Shown in pieces: positions 18,151 through 27,188 of a DNA stretch of 64,000 nt. Every line of letters begins with the position of its first letter. Position 1 is the stretch's first letter. The stretch spans positions 1,612,001-1,676,000 of the forward strand of contig NZ_JAPEOQ010000001.1 of assembly GCF_026341035.1 (NCBI RefSeq), in the 5' to 3' direction. Under the pieces are notes generated by a model. The model was not told where the DNA came from, searched no databases, and saw only the letters and a list, made by a program, of their open reading frames with translations. This stretch comes from Streptomyces sp. NBC_01016 (GTDB lineage: Bacteria; Actinomycetota; Actinomycetes; Streptomycetales; Streptomycetaceae). The translations under genes were made by a program, and so were the position numbers.

Positions 18151-19554
18151 GTGTCCGAGGACTCGGGTGACGGCTTCGCCGCGCTGCTGCGGGAGCTGAA
18201 GGACCGCTCGGGGCTGAGCTACGGGACGCTGGCCAAGCGGATGCACATGAGCACGTCGACGCTGCACCGCTACTGCAACGGCACGGCCGTGCCGAACGAC
18301 TACGCCCCGGTGGAGCGCCTGGCCCGCCTCTGCAAGGCCACACCGGACGAACTGCTGGATCTGCACCGTCACTGGATCCTGGCGGACGCGACCCGCGGCA
18401 AGAGGTCGACGCCTCCAGCAGCCGCACCGGCCTCAGGATCGGCTCCGGCAAAGCAAGCCCCGCCGGCAAATCAAGCCCCGCCGGCAAATCAAGCCCCGCC
18501 GGCAATTCAAGCCCCGCTCTTGGACGAGAGCCCGCGGGGTCCGGGGCAGAGCCCCGCGACCTCAACCACGCCTCCCGCGCCCACGCCCGCTCCCGCTCCC
18601 CACGACCACGCCCCCCTCGTCACCGGCGCCCCACCGAGCGGTGCCGCATCGCCACACCCCCGCCGCCGCACCGCACTGATCGCCTCCGCCGCGGCAGCCG
18701 TCGTCCTGGGAGCCGTGACCCTCGCCGTGAACCTGCCGTCCGGCGGCGCGGACGGCGCGGGCGGCGACGGCGAACAGCAGGCCGCCGGCCCCGCCGCCAC
18801 CGCCTCCACGACCGGCACCGGCCACCCCGCCGCCCGGAAGCCGTCCGCCTCCGCCACTCCTTCCCCGAGCAGCAGCACCGCCGTCAGCGACAAGCCGTCC
18901 ACCCCCGCGAAGACCGATGGAGCGGACGCGGCAGCTCCCGGCGGCCAGGACAACGGCGCCGCACCGCTCAACGTCGCCACCCGCCCCTACGTCTACGACA
19001 GCCCGTGCAGCCAGCACTTCCTCGTGGACAGCGGACCCGAACAGGTCGGCCCGCCCGCGGGCGAGCAGGACGCGCCGCGCTGGGCCGCCGCGTACGGGGC
19101 GGTCTCCTCGGGCGAACAGCGCGTCGCCCTCACCGTCCAGGGGACCGGCAAGGAGACCGTCGTCCTGGAGGACCTGCACGTACGCGTCGCGGGCAAGGAC
19201 GCCCCGCTCGCGTGGAACGACTACTCGATGGGCGTCGGCTGCGGCGGCAACGTGGAGACCAAGTCGTTCGACGTCGACCTCGACAACGGCAGTCCCTCGG
19301 TCACCGTCAAGAACGGCCAGCGCGACTTCCCGTACAAGGTCAGCGAGTCCGACCCGGAGGTCTTCTACGTCACCGCGCACGCCAAGGCGCACGACGTCCG
19401 CTGGGACCTCACCCTCGACTGGTCGAGCGGCACCCGCCACGGCACCGTCCGCGTCGACAACGACGGCACCCCGTTCCGTACGAGCGGGAACTCCGGACGC
19501 CCCGGCTACGACTACCCGCTGGGCGGCAGCGAGTGGATCGAGCGCGAGGGCTAG
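18151..19554 (+). CDS. Membrane-anchored XRE-type HTH protein with extracytoplasmic domain
   Basis: 467 residues from GTG 18151, chosen because GGAGG at 18141-18145 is optimally placed. The N-terminal HTH is GFAALLRELKDRSGLSYGTLAKRMHMSTSTLHRYCNG. A linker with four PANQAP-type repeats (about 99-122) is coded by a palindromic repeat that is intergenic elsewhere. One membrane helix follows (RRTALIASAAAAVVLGAVTLAVNL, about 174-197), then a low-complexity stalk and a C-terminal beta domain. The layout suggests transmembrane signalling to DNA. It is divergent from the DUF4232 lipoprotein. Confidence 0.85.
   Translation: MSEDSGDGFAALLRELKDRSGLSYGTLAKRMHMSTSTLHRYCNGTAVPNDYAPVERLARLCKATPDELLDLHRHWILADATRGKRSTPPAAAPASGSAPAKQAPPANQAPPANQAPPAIQAPLLDESPRGPGQSPATSTTPPAPTPAPAPHDHAPLVTGAPPSGAASPHPRRRTALIASAAAAVVLGAVTLAVNLPSGGADGAGGDGEQQAAGPAATASTTGTGHPAARKPSASATPSPSSSTAVSDKPSTPAKTDGADAAAPGGQDNGAAPLNVATRPYVYDSPCSQHFLVDSGPEQVGPPAGEQDAPRWAAAYGAVSSGEQRVALTVQGTGKETVVLEDLHVRVAGKDAPLAWNDYSMGVGCGGNVETKSFDVDLDNGSPSVTVKNGQRDFPYKVSESDPEVFYVTAHAKAHDVRWDLTLDWSSGTRHGTVRVDNDGTPFRTSGNSGRPGYDYPLGGSEWIEREG
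18445..18556. repeat. Repeat cluster inside the HTH gene: four 18-bp units plus dispersed palindrome
   Basis: Four tandem 18-bp units (18445-18516) of CCGGCAAATCAAGCCCCG are followed by a TTGGACGAGAGC segment and then CCGCGGGGTCCGGGGCAGAG at 18532. The same unit and palindrome occur in intergenic DNA at 35062 and 47405. Here they are in frame and translated as PANQAP units and SPRGPGQSP. Confidence 0.85.
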
Positions 19555-19608
19555 CAGGAGCCCGCCCCGTACGGTCCGGGGCTTGCGGTCTCGGAAGGGC
19601 CCTGGCGG

Positions 19609-21060
19609 TCAGTGCCCGTGCGCCTCCTCCGGCGCGCGACGCGGCAGCAGTCGCAGCACCGGCAGGCACGCCGCCGTCACTACGAGGACCACGGCCAGGG
19701 AGACGGTCATCGCGTGGGCGGGGGTGCCCGAGTGGAAGTAGACCGTGGTGACGATCGCCGAGCCGAGGCCGTTGGCGAGCTGCTGGATCGCGGTGAGGGA
19801 GCCGGACGCGCTGCCCGCCTCGTCGGCGGAGACGTCGCCGAGGGCGAGGTCGAAGACCGTGCCGAAGCAGCAGCCCATGCCGAGTCCGGTGAGGAAGACC
19901 GCCGGGGCCATCGCCCAGAGGGAGAGGCCGGTGCCCTGGGCGAGGACCAGGATCAGCAGCCAGGCGCCGCCCGCGAGGGTGAGGAGCAGGCCGAGCGTCA
20001 CCACGTTCCGGCCGAGCTTCTTCGTCAGGCCGCCCATCGTGGCGAACGCCGCGACGATGATGCCGAGGGTGGGCGGGAGCAGCCCGAGCGCGGCGTCGCC
20101 GGGGGCCGCGCCGAGGCCCTGCTGCATGAACAGGGAGATCACGTAGATCAGCCCCGAGGTCACCGCGAAGAACATCAGGCCGAGGATCAGGGCCGACGTG
20201 AAGCCCTTGTTCTTGAGCAGGGACGGCTTGATCAGGGGCTCGGGCGCGGTGCGCTGGCGGCGGAAGAACAGGACGAGGAAGAGCAGACCGGCCGCGAGCG
20301 AGCCGAGGGCGAGGGGTCCCCAGCCGCTGCTGGAACCCTCGATCAGGCCCAGCATCAGGCCGAACATCGTCGCCGCGAGCAGCACCGAGCCGCGGGTGTC
20401 GACGGTGACCGTACGGTCGCCCTCGTCGCGCGGCAGCAGCCTGGCGGCGGCGAGCACGCCGACCGTGCCGAGGACCAGGTTGATCAGGAAGATGGGCCGC
20501 CAGGTCAGGCCGGCGATGTCGGCGTCGATCAGGAATCCGGCCAGGATCGGGCCGCCGACCGACGACAGGCCGAGCAGCGGGCCGAACAGGCCGAACGCCT
20601 TGCTCATCTGCTCCCGCGAGAAGTTCCGCGTCATGATCGCCATGCCCTGCGGGATCAGCAGCGCGCCGAACGCGCCCTGGAGGACGCGGGCCACGATCAG
20701 CAGCGCAGGGTCGGGGGAGAGCCCCGCGAGCGCGGAGGCGAGCGTGAAGCCCGTCATGCCGATCAGGAACAGGCGGCGCTGACCGTACTTGTCGCCGAGC
20801 CGCCCGCCGATGACGAGCAGCACGCCCATCGCGAGGGCGTACGCCGAGCCGAGCCATTTGACGAGGGCTTCGCCGCCGCCGATGTCGGCGACGATCGTCG
20901 GCGCCGCGATGTTGGTGACCGTCGAGTCGATCATGTCGAGCGCGTCGGCGAGCAGGACGAGCGCGAGGACCGTCCAGAAGGCGGCCTTGGAGAGCGCGGC
21001 GACGGGGCCGGAGGGCCCGGTCCCGGTCTCCGCTTCGGTGGTGTGGGTCGTGGACGTCAT
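19609..21060 (-). CDS. MFS transporter, DHA2 (14-TMS) drug exporter type
   Basis: 483 residues with about 14 hydrophobic segments. DMIDSTVTNIAAPTIVADIGG, WLGSAYALAMGVLLVIGGRLGDKYGQRR (motif A) and GPILAGFLIDADIAGLTWRPIFLINLVLG (motif C-like and the WR-FLIN block) are typical of EmrB/QacA drug:proton antiporters. Divergent from a TetR gene with a palindrome between them, a classic repressor-controlled efflux pair. The substrate is unknown. Confidence 0.92.
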   Translation of the reverse strand: MTSTTHTTEAETGTGPSGPVAALSKAAFWTVLALVLLADALDMIDSTVTNIAAPTIVADIGGGEALVKWLGSAYALAMGVLLVIGGRLGDKYGQRRLFLIGMTGFTLASALAGLSPDPALLIVARVLQGAFGALLIPQGMAIMTRNFSREQMSKAFGLFGPLLGLSSVGGPILAGFLIDADIAGLTWRPIFLINLVLGTVGVLAAARLLPRDEGDRTVTVDTRGSVLLAATMFGLMLGLIEGSSSGWGPLALGSLAAGLLFLVLFFRRQRTAPEPLIKPSLLKNKGFTSALILGLMFFAVTSGLIYVISLFMQQGLGAAPGDAALGLLPPTLGIIVAAFATMGGLTKKLGRNVVTLGLLLTLAGGAWLLILVLAQGTGLSLWAMAPAVFLTGLGMGCCFGTVFDLALGDVSADEAGSASGSLTAIQQLANGLGSAIVTTVYFHSGTPAHAMTVSLAVVLVVTAACLPVLRLLPRRAPEEAHGH

Positions 21061-21123
21061 GACGGGCTCCTTCCGGTGAGTGCGCGCTGGGCGCGTGACG
21101 GCCTCGTTTCCATTTCAGAAAAC

Positions 21124-21154
21124 CATAGCGACTATGAAAACGCAATCGCTACGA
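21124..21154. promoter_or_regulatory. Palindromes between MFS and TetR genes
   Basis: CATAG-CGA-CTATG (21124-21136) is a perfect inverted repeat. AGCGA and TCGCT (from 21127 to 21150) form a second, nested one. The stretch is AT-rich compared with its surroundings and likely holds both promoters and the TetR operator. Confidence 0.6.
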
Positions 21155-21192
21155 CTTTGAAGTGAGTAGGAGGTGGCGGGTATCGTGGTGGC

Positions 21193-21786
21193 ATGACGCA
21201 GACGCAGCAGACCCCCGGACGTCGCGAGCGCAAGAAGGCAGCCACCCGCAAGGCGCTCTCCGACGCGGCGCTGCGCCTCTTCCTCGAGCGCGGCTACGAC
21301 AACGTCAAGGTCGCCGAGATCGCGGCCGCCGCCGACACCGCCCTCACCACGCTGTTCGCGCACTTCCCCGGCGGGAAGGAGGCGCTGATCCTCGGCGACA
21401 GCGAGGAACGCAAGACGTCACTGACGGCAGCCGTCCGCGAGCGCGCCGACGGCGTCTCCGTCCTGGACGCGCTGCACGAGTTCATGGCCGGCCGCGGCAT
21501 GTTCTCCGACGACCTCGCCAACGAGTTCCGGCGCAGGCTCGACCTCGTCGTCACCACCCCCGCCCTGCGCCGGCACGCCCGCACCCTGTGGGTGGAGTGC
21601 GAGGACGCCCTCGCCGACGTCATCGCGGAGGAGACGGAAGGGCTGGACGCGGGCGACGTGTCGCTGCGCATCCTCGCCCGCTACATCCTGGAACTCCCCG
21701 ACCTCGTCGCCACGGACCCCGCCCCGCGCGAATCCCTCGCCGCCGCGTTCGACCGATTCCGGCGCGGCTGGCCCGAGTTGGCGTGA
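21193..21786 (+). CDS. TetR family regulator of the adjacent MFS exporter
   Basis: 197 residues. The N-terminal HTH is RERKKAATRKALSDAALRLFLERGYDNVKVAEIAAAADTALTTLFAHFPGGKEALI. The C-terminal domain is TetR-like and helical, with ELPDLVATDPAPRESLAAAFDRFRRGW at the end. It is encoded back to back with a drug exporter and probably represses it until the exported compound binds. ATG 21193 follows a weak GGTGG. Confidence 0.9.
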   Translation: MTQTQQTPGRRERKKAATRKALSDAALRLFLERGYDNVKVAEIAAAADTALTTLFAHFPGGKEALILGDSEERKTSLTAAVRERADGVSVLDALHEFMAGRGMFSDDLANEFRRRLDLVVTTPALRRHARTLWVECEDALADVIAEETEGLDAGDVSLRILARYILELPDLVATDPAPRESLAAAFDRFRRGWPELA

Positions 21787-21802
21787 CCACGGACCCACGA
21801 CG

Positions 21803-21844
21803 CACCGCGGCCCGCCCTCCCGGAAGGGAGGACGGGCCGCGGTG
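21803..21844. terminator. Strong bidirectional stem-loop terminator
   Basis: CACCGCGGCCCG (21803-21814) pairs with CGGGCCGCGGTG (21833-21844); inside it CCTCCC pairs with GGGAGG. Lies between convergent tetR and argS. Confidence 0.85.
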
Positions 21845-21859
21845 TACGTGCAGGTGCGG

Positions 21860-23620
21860 TCAGAGCTTCTCGGGCGTGCGGATGCCGAGGAGCGCCATGC
21901 CCCGGTGCAGCGTCCGGGCCGTCAGGTCGCACAGGAACAGGCGGTTCTCCACCTGCTCCGTCGAATCCGCCTTCAGGACCGGGCACTTGTCGTAGAACGT
22001 CGTGTACAGCGACGCCAACTGGTACAGATACGCGGCCAGCTTGTGCGGCGCGTACTCGGCGGCCGCCTCGAAGACCGTGTCGCCGAACGCGTCCAGGTGC
22101 AGACCCAACGCCCGCTCCGCCGGGGCGAGTTCGAGCTCCGCGTGCGCGGCCGGCTTCGCCTCGCCCGCCTTGCGCAGGATCGACTGGATACGGGCGTACG
22201 CGTACTGGAGGTAGACGGACGTGTCGCCGTTCAGCGACACCATCTGGTCCAGGTCGAACTTGTAGTCGCGGCTCGGCGACGTCGACAGGTCCGCGTACTT
22301 CACCGCGCCGATGCCGACCTGCGCGGCCCGCTCCTGGATCTCGTCCTCGCTGAGGTCCCGCGCCTTCTCCCGTACGACCTCGGCGGCACGCTGTACCGCC
22401 TCGTCGAGCAGGTCCTCCAGGCGCACCGTCTCACCCGCACGCGTCTTGAACGGCTTGCCGTCCGCGCCGAGCACCGTGCCGTACGCCATGTTGTGCGCGC
22501 TCACCTCGTCGGAGAGCCAGCCCGCGCGCCGCGCCGTCTCGAAGACCATCTTGAAGTGCAGCGACTGGCGCACGTCCACGACGTACAGGAGCGACGTCGC
22601 GTCCAGGTCCTGGACGCGGTTGCGGATCGCCGTCAGGTCGGAGGCCGCGTAGCCGAAGCCGCCGTCCGCCTTCTGCACGATCAGCGGGACCGGCTGGTCG
22701 TCCTTGCCCTTGATGTCGTCGAAGAAGACGACGAGCGCACCCTCCGAGCGGACCGCGACACCCGACTCCTCCAGGAGGCGGGCCGTCTCCGGCATGCCGT
22801 CGTTGTACGCCGACTCACCGACGATCTCGTCGTCGCGGATCTCCATGTCGAGCTTCTCGAAGACCGAGTAGAAGTAGACCTTCGACTCGTCGACGAACCG
22901 CTGCCACAGGTCGAGCGTCTCCTTGTCGCCGGACTGGAGCGCCACGACCCGCTTACGGGCCCGCTCCTTGAAGTCCTCGTCCGCGTCGAAGACGGCGCGC
23001 GAAGCCTTGTAGATCCGGTTCAGCGTCGACATGGCCTGCTCGCCGTCGGCGTCCGCACCGGCCTTCGGCAGCTCCTCCGGGTGCTCGATCACGTACTGGA
23101 TGAGCATGCCGAACTGCGTGCCCCAGTCACCGATGTGGTGCCGGCCGATCGTCCGCTCGCCCGTGAAGTCGAGCATGCCGCGCAGCGCGTCACCGATCAC
23201 GGCGGACCGCAGGTGGCCGACGTGCATCTCCTTCGCCACGTTCGGCTGCGCGTAGTCGATCACCGTGACGCCCGGCTCCGCCTTCGTCGGCACGCCGAGC
23301 CGGTCCGTGTCGGCGGCGCGCGCCGCGAGCGTGTCGGTGATCGCCTTGTCGGTGACCGTCACGTTCAGGAAGCCCGGGCCCGAGACCTCGACCTCGGCGA
23401 TCAGCTCGCCGTTCGTGATCTTCTCGACGACCTGCGTGGCCAGCTCCCGCGGGTTCGCCTTCGCCTTCTTGGCGAGCGCGAGGATCCCGTTGGCCTGGTA
23501 GTCGGCCCGGTCGCTACGTCGCAGCAGCGGGTCCGCGCCGCCGGCCTCCGGCAGGGCGGAGGTCAGGGCGTCGGCAAGGCGTGCGTTGACGGAGGCGGTG
23601 ATGGACGGGACCGGGGCCAT
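21860..23620 (-). CDS. argS: Arginyl-tRNA synthetase
   Basis: 586 residues, the usual length. The N-terminal ArgRS domain ([19 protein letters not shown]) is followed by the HIGH-type motif [24 protein letters not shown] (about 127-150), [15 protein letters not shown], and the C-terminal anticodon-binding helical domain ending [24 protein letters not shown]. It charges tRNA-Arg in the cytoplasm. The start is set by this conserved N-terminus; the upstream in-frame extension looks non-coding. It is divergent from lysS across about 200 bp. Confidence 0.97.
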   Translation of the reverse strand: MAPVPSITASVNARLADALTSALPEAGGADPLLRRSDRADYQANGILALAKKAKANPRELATQVVEKITNGELIAEVEVSGPGFLNVTVTDKAITDTLAARAADTDRLGVPTKAEPGVTVIDYAQPNVAKEMHVGHLRSAVIGDALRGMLDFTGERTIGRHHIGDWGTQFGMLIQYVIEHPEELPKAGADADGEQAMSTLNRIYKASRAVFDADEDFKERARKRVVALQSGDKETLDLWQRFVDESKVYFYSVFEKLDMEIRDDEIVGESAYNDGMPETARLLEESGVAVRSEGALVVFFDDIKGKDDQPVPLIVQKADGGFGYAASDLTAIRNRVQDLDATSLLYVVDVRQSLHFKMVFETARRAGWLSDEVSAHNMAYGTVLGADGKPFKTRAGETVRLEDLLDEAVQRAAEVVREKARDLSEDEIQERAAQVGIGAVKYADLSTSPSRDYKFDLDQMVSLNGDTSVYLQYAYARIQSILRKAGEAKPAAHAELELAPAERALGLHLDAFGDTVFEAAAEYAPHKLAAYLYQLASLYTTFYDKCPVLKADSTEQVENRLFLCDLTARTLHRGMALLGIRTPEKL

Positions 23621-23821
23621 GGGTAAGGGCTGCCGTTCTGGTCGGGGCTGGGTTGAAAGAGTCACAGCCAGTATTCCACGGGGCCGCAAAGCGGTTTTTC
23701 GGCATGCTCCCCGCGGCCCGCTGAACAACGCGTTTTTCCCAGGGCCCGGGTAGCTGGGACAATGGCACCGCGTGCGGTACGCGCGCACACCCCCGATCAC
23801 GGAGAGAAGGACGAGCCGACC

Positions 23822-25666
23822 GTGGCCCAGAGCACCGGAGCGGAGACCCAGGAGAACGCAGACTGGGTCTCCCGTTACGCGGACGATGTCATCGCCGAGT
23901 CCGAGCGGCGTGCCCCGGGCAAACCGATCGTCGTCGCCTCCGGCCTCTCCCCGTCAGGCCCGATCCACCTCGGCAACCTCCGCGAGGTCATGACCCCGCA
24001 CCTGGTCGCCGACGAGGTCCGCCGCCGCGGGTACGAGGTCAGGCACCTGATCTCCTGGGACGACTTCGACCGCTACCGCAAGGTCCCGGCCGGCGTCCCC
24101 GGCGTCGACGAGTCCTGGGCCGAGCACATCGGCAAGCCGCTCACGTCCGTGCCCGCCCCCGCCGGGTCGGAGTACCCGAACTGGGCGGAGCACTTCAAGG
24201 CCGCCATGGTCGAAGCCCTCGCCGACCTCGGCGTCGAGTTCGACGGCATCAGCCAGACCGAGCAGTACCAGGCCGGTACGTACCGCGAGCAGATCCTGCA
24301 CGCCATGAAGCACCGCGGCGACATCGACGCGATCCTCGACCAGTACCGCACGAAGAAGGATCCGAAGAAGCCGCAGAAGAACCAGAAGCCGGTCGACGAG
24401 GCCGAGCTGGAGGCCGCCGAGGGCTCCGGCGCGGCCGACGAGGACGACGGCAGCGGCGGCACGGGCGGCTACTACCCGTACAAGCCGTTCTGCGGCCAGT
24501 GCGGCAAGGACCTCACCACCGTCACCTCGTACGACGACGAGACGACGGAGCTGTCCTACACCTGCACCCTCGACGGCTTCACCGAGACCGTCCGGCTGTC
24601 GGAGTTCAACCGCGGCAAGCTGGTCTGGAAGGTCGACTGGCCGATGCGCTGGGCCTACGAGGGCGTCATCTTCGAGCCGTCCGGCGTCGACCACTCGTCG
24701 CCGGGCTCGTCGTTCCAGGTCGGCGGCCAGATCGTCGGCATCTTCGGCGGCAAGCAGCCCATCGGCCCGATGTACGCCTTCGTCGGCATCTCCGGCATGG
24801 CCAAGATGTCGTCGAGCAAGGGCGGGGTCCCCACCCCCAGCGACGCGCTCGAGATCATGGAGCCGCAGCTGCTGCGCTGGCTCTACGCCCGCCGCAGGCC
24901 CAACCAGTCGTTCAAGATCGCCTTCGACCAGGAGATCCAGCGCCTCTACGACGAGTGGGACAAGCTGAACGCGAAGGTCGCCGACGGCACCGCGCTGCCC
25001 GCCGACGCCGCCGCGCACAGCCGCGCCATCGGCGTCGCGGGCCGCACTGTGTCTTCCCGGGGGGCAACCCCCGGACCCCCGGCCGGACAAGCAGGCCCGA
25101 CGGCCGACGTCGCCCGCACGGCCGAGGTCGAGATCCGCGAACTGCCCCGCACCCCGCGCCCGCTGCCGTACCGCACGCTCGCCTCCGTCGCCGACGTCAC
25201 CGCAGGAGACGCGGAGCAGACCCAGCGGATCCTCTCCGAGCTCGACCCGTCGAACCCGGTCACGGACCTGGACACCGTCCGCCCCCGGCTCGACAAGGCC
25301 GAGGCCTGGATCACCAAGTACGTACCCGCCGAGTCCCGCACCATCGTGCGCACCGAGCCCGACACCGAGGCGCTCGCCGCGCTCGACGAGCAGGGCCGCG
25401 AATCCATCCGCCTCCTCCTGGAGGGCCTGGACTCGCACTGGTCGCTCGACGGCCTGACCCACCACGTGTACGGCGTTCCGAAGGTCCAGGCCGGCTTCCC
25501 CGCCGACGCCACCGCCAAGGAACTCCCCGCCGAGATCAAGGTCGCCCAGCGCTCGTTCTTCGCGCTGCTCTACCACCTGCTCGTCGGCCGCGACACCGGG
25601 CCGCGACTGCCCACGCTGCTCCTCGCCGTCGGCGCGGACCGCGTGCGCAAGCTGCTCGGGGCCTGA
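23822..25666 (+). CDS. lysS: Class I lysyl-tRNA synthetase with an in-frame repeat insertion
   Basis: 614 residues from GTG 23822. HIGH-type motif [10 protein letters not shown] (about 43-52), zinc-ribbon CGQCG with a second half at YTCTLDG, and KMSSSKG (about 326-332) identify the archaeal-like class I LysRS. Acidic and Gly-rich extra residues occupy 195-222. Near residues 408-425, [15 protein letters not shown] is encoded by TCCCGGGGGGCAACCCCCGG, a palindrome typical of Streptomyces intergenic repeats, so the reading frame has absorbed a repeat in a linker. The protein is longer than I would expect for the family. A strong terminator follows. Confidence 0.95.
   Translation: MAQSTGAETQENADWVSRYADDVIAESERRAPGKPIVVASGLSPSGPIHLGNLREVMTPHLVADEVRRRGYEVRHLISWDDFDRYRKVPAGVPGVDESWAEHIGKPLTSVPAPAGSEYPNWAEHFKAAMVEALADLGVEFDGISQTEQYQAGTYREQILHAMKHRGDIDAILDQYRTKKDPKKPQKNQKPVDEAELEAAEGSGAADEDDGSGGTGGYYPYKPFCGQCGKDLTTVTSYDDETTELSYTCTLDGFTETVRLSEFNRGKLVWKVDWPMRWAYEGVIFEPSGVDHSSPGSSFQVGGQIVGIFGGKQPIGPMYAFVGISGMAKMSSSKGGVPTPSDALEIMEPQLLRWLYARRRPNQSFKIAFDQEIQRLYDEWDKLNAKVADGTALPADAAAHSRAIGVAGRTVSSRGATPGPPAGQAGPTADVARTAEVEIRELPRTPRPLPYRTLASVADVTAGDAEQTQRILSELDPSNPVTDLDTVRPRLDKAEAWITKYVPAESRTIVRTEPDTEALAALDEQGRESIRLLLEGLDSHWSLDGLTHHVYGVPKVQAGFPADATAKELPAEIKVAQRSFFALLYHLLVGRDTGPRLPTLLLAVGADRVRKLLGA
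25052..25085. repeat. Palindromic repeat inside lysS
   Basis: CCCGGGGG-GCAA-CCCCCGG plus ACCCCCGG resembles the GGGGTCCGGG-type intergenic repeats of this genome. It is in frame and translated as SRGATPGPP. Confidence 0.65.
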
Positions 25667-25674
25667 GCACATGT

Positions 25675-25711
25675 GAGGGGCGGCACCGGATCCGATCCGG
25701 TGCCGCCCCTC
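25675..25711. terminator. Perfect bidirectional terminator after lysS
   Basis: GAGGGGCGGCACCGGATC (25675-25692) pairs perfectly with the 18 bases at 25694-25711. It lies between convergent lysS and the DUF2637 gene. Confidence 0.92.
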
Positions 25712-25731
25712 ACGCATGACCGCGCCCGCGC

Positions 25732-27018
25732 CTACGCGTAGTCGCTCATCATGTCCTGCTCGAAGCGGACCGCGAACTGGTTCATGTACCGCTGCACGTC
25801 CTCCGCCGTCAGCCGCTCCCCGTACTGGGCCTCCACGTTCGCCGCGAACGCCTTCGGCGTCGGCAGCCCCTCGCCCTCTATCGAGCCGCGGAACACCTGG
25901 TACAGCTCGTCGTCCGTCGGCTGCTCGACGAGATCCGGCGCGCCGTCACCCAACTGCCGCGTCCCGCCGGCCCCGTTGGGCACCGGGAACTCGGGCTCCT
26001 GGAACTCAGGCTCCCGGTACTGCGGTTCCTGGTACTCCGGCTCCGAGTACTGCGGCTCCGGCTCCGGAGCGCGGGGAGCCGGCACCTGGGCCTGCGGCGG
26101 CCGCTCCTCGTACCGGCCCTGGTGCTCCGGCTCGGGCACGAACACCGGCGGCTCGAAGTTCGGGTCGTAGCCGCCCCGGTACTCCTTCCGCGGCTCCCCG
26201 TTGAACGCCGGCGGGACGTAGCCCACGTTCCCGGAGGACGGCTCGGGCCGCGGCTGCGCCGCCGTGAGCTGAGCCGGCGCCTCGCGCGGAGCGGGCGCGG
26301 CAGCCGGAACGGCCGGCAGCAGCGGCGCCTCGATACCCGCCGCGGCGAGCCCCTCCGGCGCGGTCTGCGCCAGCGGCACCCCGTACCGCGCAAGCCGCAG
26401 CGGCATCAGCGACTCCACCGGAGCCTTCCGCCGCCACGCCCGCCCGAACCGCGAACGCAGCCGCGCCTGATAGACGAGCCGCTCCTGCTCCAACTTGATG
26501 ACCTCGTCGTACGAACGCAGCTCCCACAGCTTCATCCGCCGCCACAACAAAAACGTAGGCAGCGGAGACAGCAGCCAGCGCGTGATGCGCACGCCCTCCA
26601 TGTGCTTGTCCGCGGTGATGTCCGCGATCCGCCCGATCGCGTGCCGCGCCGCCTCCACGGCCACCACGAAGAGGATCGGGATCACCGCGTGCATGCCGGT
26701 GCCCAGAGGATCGGGCCAGGCCGCCGCGCCGTTGAAGGCGATCGTGGCCGCCGTCAGCAGCCACGCCGTCTGACGCAGCAACGGGAACGGAATCCGGATC
26801 CACGTCAGCAGCAGATCCAGTGCAAGGAGCACACAGATACCGGCGTCGATACCGATCGGGAAGACGTACGAGAAGCTCCCGAAGCCCTTTTGCAGGGCCA
26901 ACTCCCGCACAGCGGCGTACGAACCGGCGAAACCGATGGCGGCGATGACCACCGCCCCGGCGATGACCACCCCCACGAGTATCCGGTGCGTCCGTGTCAG
27001 CTTCAGTGGCGCGGCCAC
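25732..27018 (-). CDS. DUF2637 family membrane protein
   Basis: 428 residues from GTG 27018, preceded by GGAGGGG. Four membrane helices lie in the first 130 residues (RILVGVVIAGAVVIAAIGFAGSY, YVFPIGIDAGICVLLALDLLL, TAWLLTAATIAFNGAAAW, HAVIPILFVVAVEAA). ITADKHMEGVRITRWLLSPLPTFLLWRRM is the family signature. A long cytoplasmic Pro/Ala-rich part carries a run of EPxYxEP repeats near 335-365, then an acidic C-terminus. Related DUF2637 proteins occur with Streptomyces plasmid and conjugation genes, but no other transfer gene is here. Function is unknown. Confidence 0.85.
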   Translation of the reverse strand: MAAPLKLTRTHRILVGVVIAGAVVIAAIGFAGSYAAVRELALQKGFGSFSYVFPIGIDAGICVLLALDLLLTWIRIPFPLLRQTAWLLTAATIAFNGAAAWPDPLGTGMHAVIPILFVVAVEAARHAIGRIADITADKHMEGVRITRWLLSPLPTFLLWRRMKLWELRSYDEVIKLEQERLVYQARLRSRFGRAWRRKAPVESLMPLRLARYGVPLAQTAPEGLAAAGIEAPLLPAVPAAAPAPREAPAQLTAAQPRPEPSSGNVGYVPPAFNGEPRKEYRGGYDPNFEPPVFVPEPEHQGRYEERPPQAQVPAPRAPEPEPQYSEPEYQEPQYREPEFQEPEFPVPNGAGGTRQLGDGAPDLVEQPTDDELYQVFRGSIEGEGLPTPKAFAANVEAQYGERLTAEDVQRYMNQFAVRFEQDMMSDYA

Positions 27019-27097
27019 TCCACTTCCCCTCCAAGTTCCGGCTGTTGCGGCCAACAGACTGGCACATGCGTGCGCAAGGGCGCGGGCCGGTACGCGC

Positions 27098-27132
27098 GGA
27101 AGCCCGGCCCCCCAAGGGGGAACCGGGCTTCC
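27098..27132. terminator. Stem-loop terminator after DUF3558 gene
   Basis: GGAAGCCCGG (27098-27107) pairs with CCGGGCTTCC (27123-27132), with an inner CCCC/GGGG. It follows the stop of the minus-strand lipoprotein gene at 27189. Confidence 0.85.
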
Positions 27133-27188
27133 GTCAGGAGATCGACCAGGAGGTCAGCGGGCCGCGATCACGCGCCCTTCTCGGACTC

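Noticed and set aside
18445..18556. CRISPR-like repeat array
   Set aside because: Units are contiguous 18-bp tandem copies with no unique spacers, and they are in frame in a coding region.
23621..23821. Possible T-box or riboswitch between argS and lysS
   Set aside because: No T-box antiterminator sequence or stem I pattern could be seen in the roughly 200-bp gap.
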